Positions 13,510 through 26,830 of a DNA stretch of 64,000 nucleotides are shown here, piece by piece. How positions within the stretch are numbered: the stretch's first letter is position 1; every line of letters begins with the position of its first letter. The DNA is from Trematomus loennbergii. Its lineage: Eukaryota > Chordata > Actinopteri > Perciformes > Nototheniidae. A program made the position numbers and the translations under genes. Location: the NCBI GenBank assembly GCA_012861695.1, contig JAAOOA010000033.1, positions 14,292,434 through 14,356,433 of the forward strand, read 5' to 3'. Below the pieces are notes generated by a model. That model had not been told where the DNA came from, ran no database searches, and was given only the letters and a program-made list of their open reading frames with translations.

Positions 13510-16500
13510 ATCTTGGCCAAAATAGCATCAACAATAGGTAAATTGGGTATTTCAAAGCATTTTAAAAAGAGAGATGTTTATGAAATGTAATGAAGGCGGC
13601 AAGGTCTTTGTAAGGGTTATACATTCTAGCATGAATTGGTATGTTGGTATGCTCTCACTTTTGTTTATAAATAAATGGTAGTAGCATCTTAGACTGTTGC
13701 AGAACTGCACATTTTTGCTTTACGAATAGTACTAAATACAGCATTTAATACAGCCAACATGGTGGATTGTGGTGATTATCAACAGCTTGATACAGAGTCA
13801 ATATGCAGTTTGCACAGCTGGATGAAAATATATGGAGAAAGAAGAGGTGAGACTGCAAAAAACAGACACAGGAAGTGATGCACTGCTTGTATCCAGGCAG
13901 AGGGAGAGAACATGTGAGGGGACTACCCACAATGCCCCGGTGGTCTCGCATAAGCTGACACCCTCCCTCTTCTGAAACACACACACACAAACACACACCT
14001 CAATAAGGCAAAGTGCTTAACTCAGCAAACTGCCGGGCCAAGCTGCTATCACTCATGTTTATCCCTTGGCTGCTCGCTCTCTTGTTTTTCAGTATATTCA
14101 GTCTCGATTTCGGCTTTTACTTCTGTTTATGAGGGTGCCATGTTTGTAACATTATGAGCATCACAACGTTCAATGTGGTATTGATTTACCTAAGGAAAGC
14201 ATAGCTGTTATGATAAGAGTAAAAACACTTATATTTGTAAGTCTTGTCATGTAAGTAGAGGGCATTCAAGTGAGGTAGAAAACACGCAGAACGCCATGTT
14301 TGTAGTTCATAGGTCTTAGCACTCTGTAAACAGAGGTTTAACTATTAGCTTGAACATAGCCTGGTACACAAAAACGTGATCATATGCTCTGATTAAATAC
14401 ATAAAACTTCTGTATATAAAGACAGAGCCCAAGTACAGAAACTGCAAAGACAAATCATTGAAAGACTGGAAGCCTTGTACCTGAATTAGCAGACTTAAAA
14501 CTCGTGTCAGTTGATTGGTCACGGCTTCAGTGACTCACACGTTACTTGGTGATTCAGAAAAAGGCCTGATAACTTCAAAATGTAGATGGATAACAAACTC
14601 AAACTGTATTTGGTGACCTGGACATGACTTTGGTTGCACATTCATGACCCAAATGCTAGATGAATTACTTGAGCTTGACTTTGGGAAATTATACTTATAT
14701 GGCTTGGCTGATTTTGATATCCTGGATGTTAGATAATTGACTTCACTCAATGAGTTCACTTGAATTCAGTGGGTCTTGAGACTCCACTCTTTACGTAATC
14801 TACACAATGCATCGCATCAAACCCTCAGCTAATGCCGAACACCTGTTGAGGTTTTCTTGTTTTCCTGGCAGGACTTTCTTTTCCCCCGTTGGTCAGATCC
14901 CTGTGGTATCGTGTCGGCTGGCATTGGCTCCAAAATCAAAGTTTTTGCGGCAGCGTAACCGCTAGGAGCAGCAGAGGAATGTAGTTGATTTATCTTTGCT
15001 ATCAGAAGGACAAACTGTTCTATGGTCCGCTTGACTGAAAACCACACCGAGACAAAACTCAGCCGCTGGGAGAAAACAAACTCATAGAACTGTAACGAGA
15101 GGAAGATAGAGCGAGGGGGAAATGAGGGGGGATTTTACCGTAAACGCTACAAACTGTGAGGTCATGTGCTGTTTAATAAAACTGAGATAAACAGATAGAG
15201 GTGGTTAGGTTGTACTGCAGGACTGGAATAAATACTCTTTATTAAAACGTACTGTGTCACTGATAAGGGCAAAAAACTCATCATTGCAGCATTTTATATT
15301 TCTCATTTGATCTGAGGTTGTAAAGTGAATGTCATGATCCTTGGGTTGGTATTTTAAAAAAATCCATTATTTCAGATATATGCAGTTGTCAATGTGAAAT
15401 CGCAGGTTAGAGGTCCACTGCTGACTGCAGACACAATGTGTGGTAAACCATGCATGAATGTGGTTTGAAAGTATTTTGCAAAAAACTCCAATGCCTATAC
15501 TCGACCAAAGCAGTTTTGCCCAGTGTCTGTACCATTCTCTAATAATCCTGCAGATAATGAAAATAAAGGCCTTGCTTAAACAAAACGAGATTGGTATTGT
15601 TTAAAATTGATCTTCAAATCTGCAATTTCACTTAGTATCTTCAAACAAACAAAAAGGGGTATTGCCTGCACATTTTCAAACCTTTCATAATGTTTATTGT
15701 ATAACAACTACATTGTTTAAGTACATTACAAATATTTGTTTTCTATTACAGCAATAGTCCAGTTGTCATCTTGACTATAGCAGCAGAATATAATCATATT
15801 TTCCAATTAACCTTCCGTAAGTATTATTACCCGTAGGTTTCATTAGGCTGTGTTAAAGAACACATCAAGTATTTATTTAGCTGGCAATACATTTAGCTTG
15901 TAAATTGCCATATTTTGGCTTTTAATGTACCATTTTTATTCCATCCCTTACAATAAGCAGAGGGATACATATTCCTTCTACATGTGTTACATTTTTTGCT
16001 GTCTTGTTGGCAGTGAGCCGTGACAGTCGATAGTAGTCTGGTAAATAAAGCTCCTTTCAGTCATCCCTCTCTTCCGGGAGTCGGAGCTTCCTCCCCTGCA
16101 GGGAGCCGCTTGTGCAGCCAAATCTTGTGCCGCAGACACACTTCTGCCATCACAAATCCCTGTATATAAAACAAGGATATGGCAGACTAATGGAGAAGGG
16201 TGAGGAGGGAGAGAATAGAGAGGAGGGAGATGCAGAGACTCCCCCGAGACACTGAGCCTTTGGCAGGCCACCTGAGCAATCCCCTTAACTTGGAGCAAGC
16301 CGCAGACAAAGCTACCACGATCACAACTGCATCATCTTTCTGGAGACAATACGAGGAAATGTTTATTTTTGCATTTTAGTAGACTTCCTGCAGCAAAAAT
16401 GCATTGTACAGTTTCTATTTCTGGTGAAACTACAAAGTGTTGTAGACGACCTGCCTGCAGCTGAATCCACTGAGAGGGAAAGAGAGAGCTTTCAAAAGGC

Positions 16501-17540
16501 TGCAAACAAAAGAGCCCAGCATCAACACCATCACAGCTAACCCACTCTCCCAAGCTGCACATGCATGCACACACACACATCCAGGTGCATTTGATATGGT
16601 GTGTGTATGTGCACAAAGTTTAAGTTCAATACCAAAACACACAGCATTACCATTTCATCCATTCTCCTGTGTGTGTTTCGTCCACCTGAGGCTGCAGGAA
16701 AACACTGAATAGTGTGTCTACAGGGAGAGAAATGTATCACCCTGCAGGCTCAAAATAACAGGCGTGCAAACAAGATTTTACTCCTGTATCTAGGCTTTGT
16801 TTAGTGATCGTTGAAATACATTCTGCATGAATTCTCACATCACGTTCACAGTCAAAATAATGTACCTTCAGCGCGTCTTTATTTGTGTTTTCACAGCAGA
16901 GACTGACAGACGTGAGGACATGAAGGGGATCAGCTGTGTGGATGCATAAAGAGGCAAAAACAAATAGGGCCATGTTTCCTCTCCAAGAGACAGCATAAGC
17001 TAAGTCATGCAGATTCACTCTTGTCAACAAACCGGAGGGCAAACTGGCTCTTATGTGCTCCAAATAACAAACCTCCTGTCTTTCTGTACTGCAATAAATG
17101 CTTTGTGGAAATCATAATTACTGCTGGGACTGGCAACGTTTTCGCCAGGCGTTACTGTGTAAACACTTTGCTGCAGACATAAGTTAAAATGACAGTGTGC
17201 AAAAATGAAAAGCATTTTTGGTGCACATGAATTTTGAAAAATACAACAATTTACTCAACAACAATTTGAGCACATTGCTTATAAGTCTCCATCTTTCTAG
17301 CAACGTGCAGTTTAAAAAACATTCAGTTAGCAGCTTCTCCTTTTCAGCTGGCAAGGAACACCACTTTTCTGCAAGTAAAAAGCGTTAAATAAGCATTCAT
17401 TCTGAGACTGAAACTCAAAAATCAAAGTTGGCTGTTGTGGGATTTGTTTGCTTTCCACAAACTCTTCAAGATTATATGTACAGATGTGTTGTGTATGCAT
17501 TAGCTTGATGCGTTTAAGAATACAAATAAGACATCTATTC
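13510..17540. other. No gene recognised
   Basis: AT-rich, with short CA runs (about 13977-13999 and 16570-16610). Open frames near 16.3-17.1 kb are short and overlap CA-rich sequence. No exon or repeat border is supported. Confidence 0.5.
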
Positions 17541-17544
17541 AGGG

Positions 17545-17608
17545 ATTGTAATGTTATGTGATTGTAATGTTATGTGATTGTAATGTTATGTGATTGTAAT
17601 GTTATGTT
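17545..17608. repeat. 16-bp tandem repeat, 4 copies
   Basis: Four back-to-back copies of attgtaatgttatgtg, the last differing in its final base. It lies directly before the L2-like LINE fragment, whose own tail also ends in a short ATGTA-type repeat. Confidence 0.9.
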
Positions 17609-17610
17609 AA

Positions 17611-18102
17611 ATGTCTGTTTCTTCCTACATCCAGAACATGGTTAAACCATACACCCCAGCACGTGCACTCCGCTCTGCATCAGCCAAACGGCTCGCTGCA
17701 CCCTCACTGCGAGGGGGACCCAAGTTCCCATCAGCAAAAACACGTCGGTTTGCTATCCTGGCTCCAAAATGGTGGAATGAGCTCCCCATTGACATCAGGA
17801 CAGCAGAAAGCGTGCACATCTTCCGGCGCAAACTCATCTCTTTCGACTCCACTTCGAGCAATAGAATTACTAACAAAGCACTTATATACTAACTAAGCAC
17901 TAACAAAGCACTTATATACTAACAAAGGACTGGCTTATCTAAAGCCAGTTGAGTAGCACTTGAAATGGTTTGGCTCTATGAAACCTGATGTACTTGTTCT
18001 GTTTTCTTCAAGTTTGTATCTTCTTGGTCGAATGCACTTATTGTAAGTCGGTTTGGATAAAAGCGTCAGCTAAATGCAATGTAATGTAATGTAATGTAAT
18101 GT
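17611..18102 (+). mobile_element. L2-type LINE 3' end (5'-truncated)
   Basis: The frame from 17611 to 17892 reads as the C-terminal end of a LINE ORF2: a 'YTPARALRSAS' segment followed by 'APKWWNELPIDIR' and 'FRRKL', matching the usual 'APKLWNSLP..R....FKRKL' ending. About 140 bp later comes the tail 'tttggataaaagcg...ctaaatg', the short hairpin used by UnaL2-like elements, then repeated aatgt units (18077-18101). The endonuclease and most of the reverse transcriptase are missing, as expected from 5' truncation on insertion. Confidence 0.75.
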
Positions 18103-18109
18103 TTCCTTG

Positions 18110-18222
18110 TATCCTAATATTTTTTTGTGTTTGATGTTGCAAATGGAGCTGCTGTGATGCAAGAAAATTGTAAGACTTGATCTGACAATAAAGTATTATT
18201 GTATTGTATTGTGTATTGTATT
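18110..18222 (+). repeat. Second LINE-like tail with tattg repeats
   Basis: Directly after the L2 tail is a phrase ending 'gacaataaagtattattgtattgtattg', which resembles the 3' tail of another fish LINE. It may be a separate insertion or part of the same compound element. No coding part is left. Confidence 0.4.
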
Positions 18223-18259
18223 CAACATCTGAGGCCCTGCTAACCAGAACAATTTGCAA

Positions 18260-21099
18260 GATATTTCTGTTAAAGTTGGATTATGTAGTAGAGCCTCTGA
18301 AGTGTTTTTCCTGTGTGGAAATGAGGACGATTATCTGGTTATAATGTATTGATTTAGTGCATTCACTGGACTGTAGCTGTTACACAGAGGAGTGCTGACT
18401 CTTTATGGACGGCAGCACACCAAGTTTGATAAGTCAAGCTGCGCTCAGCTCCATGTGTGCCAGGCCGCCTGCCGGGGCTTATGGGATTGGGAGGAGAGAG
18501 ACACAGACGCACAGAGATCGAGAGAGACAGTTTATGACACTGACATTTACAACGACAGAGACCGTACTTAAAAAGCTGCTTCAGTCTGAGTGCAGTCGGA
18601 AAGCATCACTCAAAACGACTCCTATAGCTGTTAAAGTGGCTCAAAGGCAGCTCAAGTGTCTCTGTAAATAATGATCTGTCATTGGGTCATCAGAGGCGAA
18701 ATCATGTCACTACAGAAACGAAGAGACAAGTTATTCCGGTTCTTGGAGGACAATTTTAAGAAATATTTCTATATTTTGGGAAATATCTTTCAAAGCAGGG
18801 ATAGGAGAAAAAGTATGTTTTGCTAGCCTAGCTTAGCATATCAACTACTGTATTGTATGTTGGGTAATGAAGTATACAAATCCTAGTTAGCAGCGGTTTA
18901 ACAAAGAAGCACAACATTAAAATACTTAGATAAAGTAGGAATAACTCAGTATGCCGCTTCATTATTATGTATCATTAGCTAAAGCTAGCATACAGCATGT
19001 GGTTCACAACCAATAGCATTGGGACCCCATGAGATTTTAAAGGGTCATTTTATGTATTCTTTCTGGGTTTTTTTGTCATTTTTTGCTTAGTTCTTATCGT
19101 TTCTCAAATACTTTTACCTCCTTTGGTTTCTAAAAAGCATCACTCATTGGTTGCAGACAACTGGATTTAAACGGCAAGGTTTAAAAGAAGACATTGCTAT
19201 ATTTTAAGGAGTCACAAGCCAAAAATATAAGAATACTGGCAAACATTATACTGAATGATACTGTAATTATTAAATAGCTGCATATAAAAGTATCAATGTT
19301 CCTACATATGCTGCTTTTTCTCTTATTTTAGAAGTAACATAACCCTGTGCTGTCACTGAGTTAACAGTGCAGCTCCGCTCAGTCTCTCCTGATCCAGGCC
19401 ACAGGAATTAATCATTGACAGACATTTTAATAGTATTACCGCATGTGGAGAGAGAGAGGGGGATGGAGGAAAGTGAGAGATGAATATGTACGAGTCAAAT
19501 TAAATAGAGAGGTACAAAGAAAGGAGGGCAGATAAATGTGAAGGACTGCACACTATGCTTTCAAAACCACTGCCTCCGTCTCCTCACGTTAACCCAGAAA
19601 ACTGAGCAGACTGCCGGCCTCACACCCAACCAGCAGTGTACGATAAGAGAAGTGGCAGCTTCTGCAGGAGAAAAAAAAATAATTCACTGATATATTTAGC
19701 CGAGAAGATAAGGCAAAAAGTGTATTTTTAGTTTAAAAGAATGAAAAGTAGAACAGGTTATTTTGGTCCTCACGTTTATCATGCTTTGCCATTTGTTTCA
19801 TAATTTGGGTTTAAATCAGGATATGGAGATTTGTGAATCGTCATCAAGGTCAAAGGCTCAAAAGCTCCCAGTTAGCAATGAATGTTGTTTGAGTTTTTGT
19901 GTCTTTTTTTTGTCTATTTGTGGTGAAGTCTTCTGAGCGTGATGATTCTACTTGGGACTTCTGTTAAGAAAAACTACAAAAAAATATCAAAAAATCTTGA
20001 GATATCCCATGAGTTTTACATCGTCGTCAGTATTGATTTGTCTCGAAATTAAAGTATTAGTGCTTGTTAGAAATCCTAAAAACCATCAGAATTTAGATTA
20101 TCTCAACAAGGACCTAATTTGCTGTCAGGGAAGAAGGTTGGGTCAACCTGCTCTGGTGCAATTATCAGCTGGAAGACATGATTTGACATGATTTAAAATG
20201 AAGAGAGGTGTCACTATATGAGCTCATACATGGTACGACAAAATATATTGTAATCCTTCAGGGCTCCCACTCACCAGGCCCATAGCTGTGTGTCAGACAC
20301 TGGACTGCATCATGCTTCTGTAACTCACCCTACCGCCACATCCTCCCACTAAAACACAAATCAGCTGGCTCTCCACTACGAATAACCACAAAAAGTGAAT
20401 ATGAAATACCATGGAAATGGCAGCTCCCACTTCTCCTTACTGAAACCTTCTCAAGAATAAATCTGTCAGTTAAAGTATCTCCTCCTACTTCTTTCATTTC
20501 AGTTCTTCACAATAATTGCCTGTTAAACTCATTAGAAAAAGATTATCTTCACAAATAAACTGCATTAAAACCTCTTGCACCTCTGCAGAGCCTGTAAGCT
20601 GTTCTCCTTCCATAAATCATTTGAAATCTTCCGTAAATCCCTAAGCCGTCATCGAACATATGATGTGAGCAGACAGAGAGGCTTCAGCATTAAAGTAAGT
20701 GAGCATTTCACCGGCAGCATGAATATGCAGTCATTTCAGTGGATTATAGCACATTTATCCACCTGGAGTTCATCTATAGACCGTTTGAAGTTGAGGGAGG
20801 CTTCCTCTACTAAAACGTGATATTCTAGGAGAGGGAAAAGCTTAAGATGAAAATAGAGGAAACTGAATTCAATGGGGAAAATTAAGCCAGACGAGAGTAG
20901 TATGACTTTGGTGTCACTAAATGCTTTTTTCAACCTTTCTCGCACACACAGTAGTAGCGTAGTAAGTTGAACCTAATGTTTGTTATTTAAACTTCAACGT
21001 GTAACTAAAGTCAACGTTTCAGGTTTTTCCTTGTACAGTTGCTCCACTCCACTGAGTACAATATAAGACACTGTCCCTTTAAAGAAAATGGAAGGAGTG
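18260..21099. other. No gene recognised
   Basis: No supported exon. A stretch at about 18730-18850 ('gggaaatat...gctagcctagcttagcat') recalls common fish intergenic repeat text but has no clear borders. Confidence 0.5.
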
Positions 21100-21102
21100 T
21101 AA

Positions 21103-21476
21103 TGGCGCATTTCCACTACAAGCTTTAAGCGTGCCGTGCCCGGCCCATTTTTGGTTGCGTTTCCACTTAGCGTAGTAACGGCTAGCGGGTACTATTTCAC
21201 AGTTTTTCTGGCCCCATAAAATCGAGGTTCTTTCCGGGCCAACAACCAGGCTGAGTCGGGCTGAGTATGCTAAACTAGAGAGAGAATCGCTGGCTAGGGG
21301 GCTACAACTACAACAAGATGAACATATTCGACCGTGATTTAATTGTAATACACGTTTCAAAATGATGCCGAAGTAACAACATACTGATACCGGTTAGTAA
21401 AAACCATGAATTAATGCTTTGACAAGTCTGCAGACAGACGGCAGGCAAAAAACGAGCCTGTAGTGGAAATGCGCCA
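21103..21476. mobile_element. Harbinger-like MITE, short form (374 bp)
   Basis: Bounded by inverted ends TGGCGCATTTCCACTACA (21103-21120) and TGTAGTGGAAATGCGCCA (21459-21476). Both are flanked by TAA (21100-21102 and 21477-21479), a 3-bp target duplication of the TWA type used by PIF/Harbinger elements. It matches the inverted 782-bp element at 45561-46342 over both the 'tttttggttgcgtttccactt' part and the 'aaaaccatgaattaatgctttg' part, but lacks the central few hundred bases. No transposase is encoded. Confidence 0.85.
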
Positions 21477-22089
21477 TAAGTGATGAAAGATAAAAAGTAA
21501 TACGTTTGAATAGACAGGTGAATAAACTCCTCTGAAGTTCGGCATTGTGTCATAACGTCAACGTTCTGAATAAAACAGCGACCTGTTTTCACGCTCTACT
21601 GTTGAGTCAGACTCACACCCACAGGTGTTTCAGTCAGCAACACATCAGCAGGAGTGTTAAAAACAGTCACGCATTAAAAAGGATTTAAGATGTGTTATTT
21701 TACAGCACCCGCCAAGCAGCTCGTGGAGCCAATTAATATTTCACAGGGTGCATATTCTCGTCTGTCAGTCTTTTGGGTGAAAGTTGACACTCCAGCCATC
21801 ATGCAGCACATATAGAATAGGAAAGAAACAACAGATTAAACTTGAAGGTGGAGAAAAGTGCCGAGCAAGTTCAACACCTGTGCCACCTGCAGGCAATGAG
21901 TTTTACAACTGCCGTATTTTTGTATAAAAAGAAGACGATGCCGAGTTCCTGATCACTTTTCCTGAATAAAGGATAGGTTTATGTCAGGTGCCCTTTAAGC
22001 ATTGAAGAAATGGTGCTTCCTGTTCATGCCGGACATTACAAAGGCTTCCTAATGTGATCCAGATGGTAGTGATGGGGAAATACACAGTC

Positions 22090-22575
22090 CTTGCTTATTG
22101 CACAATGTATTTTAAAGTGTATCCAAATCACATATCTTCTATCATAGATCATAGGCTTCCTGTCTCATTCAGGATCGAATACAAGATCTCACTACTGACC
22201 CATCAATGCATCCACAGGAACGCTCCTCCATACCTGAAGGAACTTCTCACATCACAAACCTCCACACGCAACCTCCGCTTCACAACCAACCATCGGCTTC
22301 GCCCCCCGAGGACCAAACTCCGCACAATGGGGGATCGGGCTTTCTGTGCAGCTGCTCCTCACCTGTGGAATTCCCTCCCAGACCACCCGAGGACTCCACA
22401 GACCACCTGAGGACTCCACAGACCACTGACGCCTTCTAGAAAGGCCTAAAAACCTTTCTTTAAAAAAAAAGCTTTTGATTCAACTTTTGTTTCTTTTTAT
22501 TATGCCTCCTGTAGCACCTTGGGATTGCCGTTAGCAATGAAAGGTGCTTTACAAATCAAATTTATTATTATCATA
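22090..22575 (+). mobile_element. L2/CR1-like LINE 3' end
   Basis: The plus-strand frame to about 22410 reads 'LPVSFRIEYKISLLTHQCIH..APPYLKELLT', then 'TKLRTMGDRAFCAAAPHLWNSLP', the conserved C-terminal end of fish L2/CR1/Rex-like reverse transcriptase ORFs. The frame is intact over this part but begins mid-domain. After the frame there is a tail 'caccttgggattgccg...aaaggtgctttacaaatcaaatttattattat', a hairpin followed by TTA repeats. It is a 5'-truncated copy, different in tail from the fragment at 17.6 kb. Confidence 0.8.
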
Positions 22576-22579
22576 TAAT

Positions 22580-23040
22580 AATGTGGTTTGTTTGTTTTTT
22601 CTTACTTGTCACAAAATGACTACTCAAGAGTCTCTCCTGGTGTTAAGCCTGAACCATATTTTGATTGACAGCTTCAACACCAGCTCAAACAAACCGAAAG
22701 CATGTTGTAAAAAAACACCCTGGTTGATATATAGAGGATGTTTTTGCAGACTAACTACTGGGTGCATGGACAGAGAGGAATATTTTCCATGAGCAGTAAG
22801 TGGCTCCGGACTGTCAGCTGCACGCTGAGATGTAATGCAGAACGACAGCCGTCACCTCCCAGAGAAGAGCTGGAGTATTCCCACCGGGGAGAAGTGACAG
22901 TATGATGTGGATGGATTACCCTGACATACACCTGCTGCCAGGTGAGAAACTAACAAAGCACAGAATTACACAGATTCTTCTGTCAAAACACATCCACGTC
23001 GGAGTTAAATCTGTGGTACAATAAGTTAAACATACCAACA
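22580..23040. other. No gene recognised
   Basis: No supported gene; only short chance frames. Confidence 0.5.
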
Positions 23041-23043
23041 TTG

Positions 23044-23078
23044 TGAGAGAGAGAGATAGAGATAGAGAGAGAGAGAGA
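23044..23078. repeat. (GA)n/(GATA) microsatellite
   Basis: GA dinucleotides interrupted by two GATAGA units. Confidence 0.9.
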
Positions 23079-23098
23079 CATAAGAACTGGTAAGATAG

Positions 23099-23212
23099 CA
23101 GGGTTTCCCACACATAGACTTTACAAAGTATAATTCGCGAGCCATTTAGGTTTAATTTGTTGTATCCGTCCACGAGCACGACGGCATCTGCGATCCCTCG
23201 CTCTACCCCTCG
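23099..23212 (+). mobile_element. hAT-like MITE end, copy 1
   Basis: Begins CAGGGTTTCCCACACATAGA and continues through 'ccgtccacgagcacgac'. The same text occurs inverted at about 62215-62420, where it ends in tctatgtgggaaaccctg. The CAGGG terminus fits hAT. The opposite end was not found here, so this is a partial copy. Confidence 0.6.
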
Positions 23213-23522
23213 CTATCACGTGAAATATTATTATATTTGACTTGAGTAAAAGATTACTGGTTGATATATAGATTTGGTACTTCTGTGTCTGCATTCAACA
23301 GAGGGCCTTTAGTTGATGAAGCAGGAGTGAAGATGAAAAAACAGTTACAGTAAAAAACAAAAGGAGTCACAGAATGAACTGGACCACAGCGCCTGTAATC
23401 TCTGGAGGAGTCAGATGGAGAGAGTCCTTCTGGAAGTAAACCGCTCTGTAGTAATTATTAACACAGGGAACGTGCACACACACTCCTACAGGAAGGAGAC
23501 CACACTGGATACAGTACATGGA

Positions 23523-23524
<2 letters not shown>

Positions 23525-23568
<44 letters not shown>

Positions 23569-23608
23569 TGTGTGTGGTGTGTGTGTGTGTGTGTGTGTGT
23601 GTGGTGTG
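23525..23608. repeat. (GT)n microsatellite
   Basis: Long GT run with two GG interruptions. The long CV/HT-repeat frames across it are artefacts. Confidence 0.95.
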
Positions 23609-23619
23609 CCAGGGGGCTT

Positions 23620-24770
23620 TCCGATCAAACAACTCTAGTAAACTGCGTCCATGTAAGGCCGTTTCCTCCTCGATTAAACAAAGCAGCAATTTGTGTTCAA
23701 AGTCTCAACAACAGCTGAGGTAGAGAGAGAGGTAACCTCAACATTGGAAGAAGAGAGTTATCAGATTGTATTGCTGCTAGTCAAATCTTTAAATAATGTA
23801 AAGCTCAGCTATTGTGCAAAATTCACAAGTCTTTTATACATAACTATGTGTCCTCGGTGTGTGAATTGATTCGTAAAGTTTTTATGGCGTGCTACGATGC
23901 ATGATCTTCAGAGACATGTTTTGTATATATCTGCAGCCTATAATATGTGGTTGAAATAGAGTATACAGTATTTGGGACCTTAAACTGATAAATGAGTCAT
24001 TTGTTTCATTCTACAACCGTGAATATCCCAATGTCTTTGCATCCAGGTCTCCTTTGGGCTTAAGCCATTTTTGTATATTTTTCCCATTGTCCTTTTTTTT
24101 AAATGCCCACAAAATAATAATTCTACCAACCCTTTAGGTCCCTCAATTTAGGTAGGGAATTGAGGGACCGTGGATTTGGTTTGGAGGGTTTAACGGCCAA
24201 ATGTCTCGTACTGAAAATCTTCTAAAACCTTTCACCCCCGGCTGTGAAGATTAGACTGGGATTTTCTGACCTTCTCAATGACTCTTTCTTGGTGATGTTC
24301 AGTTTTCTCTGTGAGACTCAAGACTCGGATTTCATTTTACTGGAAGACAAAAAATCTGCAGCTTTGGAAAAAGCCAGAAGCTACAAAAAACCTATTGTCC
24401 ACATAGTGTATGAGAAATATTACCCGGCTCTCTCCACATGGAGCAGTTTAGAGTAATTTAAACTGCATTGCCTCAGTCGGGCTTACAGTAAAGCCCTACT
24501 GTAATATCTACTGTCTACACGGAAGACCTCAACTTTATTTAACCTGCAACCTCTTTTTCTGCAACCACTTAGGAGTATCATCACATTTTATTTTTTGAGC
24601 AATAGTCTAGTTTTCAGCAATAGTATGTTATTAATACCAGTACACCACTGTCATATCATAATATACCATTTATATTTGTTCTCATAACCTTTTTCAATGT
24701 GAACTTTTTACATAAGTTCCTAAGATCTGTGTATATATATATATATATATTCTTTTTTTTAATTAATTTT
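23620..24770. other. No gene recognised
   Basis: No supported exon. An imperfect palindrome 'ggtccctcaattta...ggtagggaattgagggacc' at about 24138-24170 could form a hairpin; nothing else was recognised. Confidence 0.45.
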
Positions 24771-24779
24771 ATTTGATTC

Positions 24780-24850
24780 TAAAATAGAGCAAGTGTCACA
24801 AAATCGAATTTCCCCCTGGGATAAATAAAGTATTGTGACTGTCAATGTAT
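24780..24850 (+). repeat. LINE-like 3' tail fragment
   Basis: The phrase 'gaatttccccctgggataaataaagtatt' is typical of the 3' end of fish LINEs. No coding part is attached. Confidence 0.45.
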
Positions 24851-24977
24851 TAAATGTATTGGTACAATCAGTCATGCGTAGCGGTCTAAAGTGTGTGTGA
24901 CCTGCCTTGACCTCCAGTGTCGAGCTATCCAGCTGCTGGCTAAGTGGCCTCAGCGAATTGTTGAAACTCTTAAATCA

Positions 24978-25159
<182 letters not shown>

Positions 25160-25312
25160 CTTCACAGTCCCAGCTGTGGATTATTCACAGAGCCTCGCCC
25201 TGCAGACTTTTATTTCTTCAACATGTGCTTGTTATTTGTCTCAGGGTGACAAACGCTGCACAGAACAATAGATGATGGTGCTCATCCAAACCTACCGTGT
25301 GTCAGCTCAGCT

Positions 25313-25400
25313 TATGTATATGTGTGTGTATGTATGTATGTATGCATGTATGTATGTATGTATGTATGTATGTATGTATGTATGTATGTATGTATGTATG
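25313..25400. repeat. (TATG)n microsatellite
   Basis: About 20 tetranucleotide units, one with a TGCA interruption, beginning 150 bp after the GT array. Confidence 0.97.
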
Positions 25401-25409
25401 ATTGTCTCC

Positions 25410-26830
25410 AAGTGTCCTTCAGTGAAATCAAAACTGTTGACCCCACTAATAACAACCAACTTTTGCTGCAGAAATGAAGAGGTATTGATTCTGAAACACA
25501 AAAGAAGATACTAAAGAAAGGAGGAGAAAAGCGCTTAGGCTCGTAATGAATAATTGTTTTAAACGTAAAATAATAAGTCAAAGTTGAAAAATGCAGATGA
25601 TTGTAATAGGATCCAACACTCACACCCACTAAGTCTGAATTGGCCTCGTGTCAACCATACTGCAGTATTTAACCCCTCCCATTCATTGACCTCTTTAGCT
25701 ACTAGTTTCAGTTTCTATCCCTCTCCAAATCCCCATCAGCTCCCTCTAAATCTCCCTCTCCCCTCCCCCATCACCACTGACTGCTGCTGTCTGCAGTTCT
25801 GCTTTCACTTCCATTTTTTCATGTACTGTATTTGAGAGCAGCTATGACATCTCATCAATAATGTGCTTGGGCTTATAACAATGGTTATATGTCAATTTAG
25901 CCCTCTACAAATAGTTCAACATCAACCAAATGTAGCCTAGTTTTACCTGATTCGTGGTATTTATTTTTTCCTTATTATTGGATACGAGAATCATCAATAA
26001 TCCTAATACTAAATTTAAAAGCATAGAATAACAAGTAAGGCGTAGTTGTTTAATCTGCATCAACTCATCATATTCTATAAGATCATCATATGTTGAGAAC
26101 TGCTCTGCCTTTAGATTCATGATAATGCATTTTCAAGCTGAAATAAAATAATGTAATAGATAATTGAGCTTAATAAGTACGATAATTGGTTTAAACCATA
26201 AAGAGAAACTGTATCCTTTTAAGAAAAACATAACATTCTTGCCTCTGAATGGACATCAAGCCACAGACTAGAGGTACAGATAGCCAGTAACAGAGGACTA
26301 AACTAAATCCTTTATTCCATCGGCTGTGACCATCCTCAATAATAGCCTGTTAATAACAGCAAGGCTCCCCTACAACAAACACACACACAACCACACACAC
26401 ACACACACCCTTGACTTAAGCCCCCGTTTTTAAGCCTCAATGATCCTTCTCATGACAATCTACCAGAAACACCATCACCTACTTTTAATATAATAGTAAA
26501 TTATTTATTTTTACAACTGATATTTTAATGGACCCAAGCCAGTGGAAGAACAAAGCACTCCACTTAGTGACTTTAAAATGCAGTTTCTCTTTTTTTATAT
26601 GTGTATGTATTGTATGTTGTTCTGTGTTATTTTTTTTGCCATTGCCAAAGACCCATTTTCATTATATGTAAATGTTAGAGCCACAATGAAGTCAACGTTA
26701 TTATATAGATTCATAATTTGATAAATGAATTAATGATTTAAAATGATTTATATTGCCATGGTGAATATATTTTTGATGAAATTATTGTTTATTTTAAATC
26801 GTAAATATGATCTGTTTCCTTGTACCTTCC
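25410..26830. other. No gene recognised
   Basis: AT-rich, with a CA run at about 26380-26409. No supported gene or element border. Confidence 0.5.
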
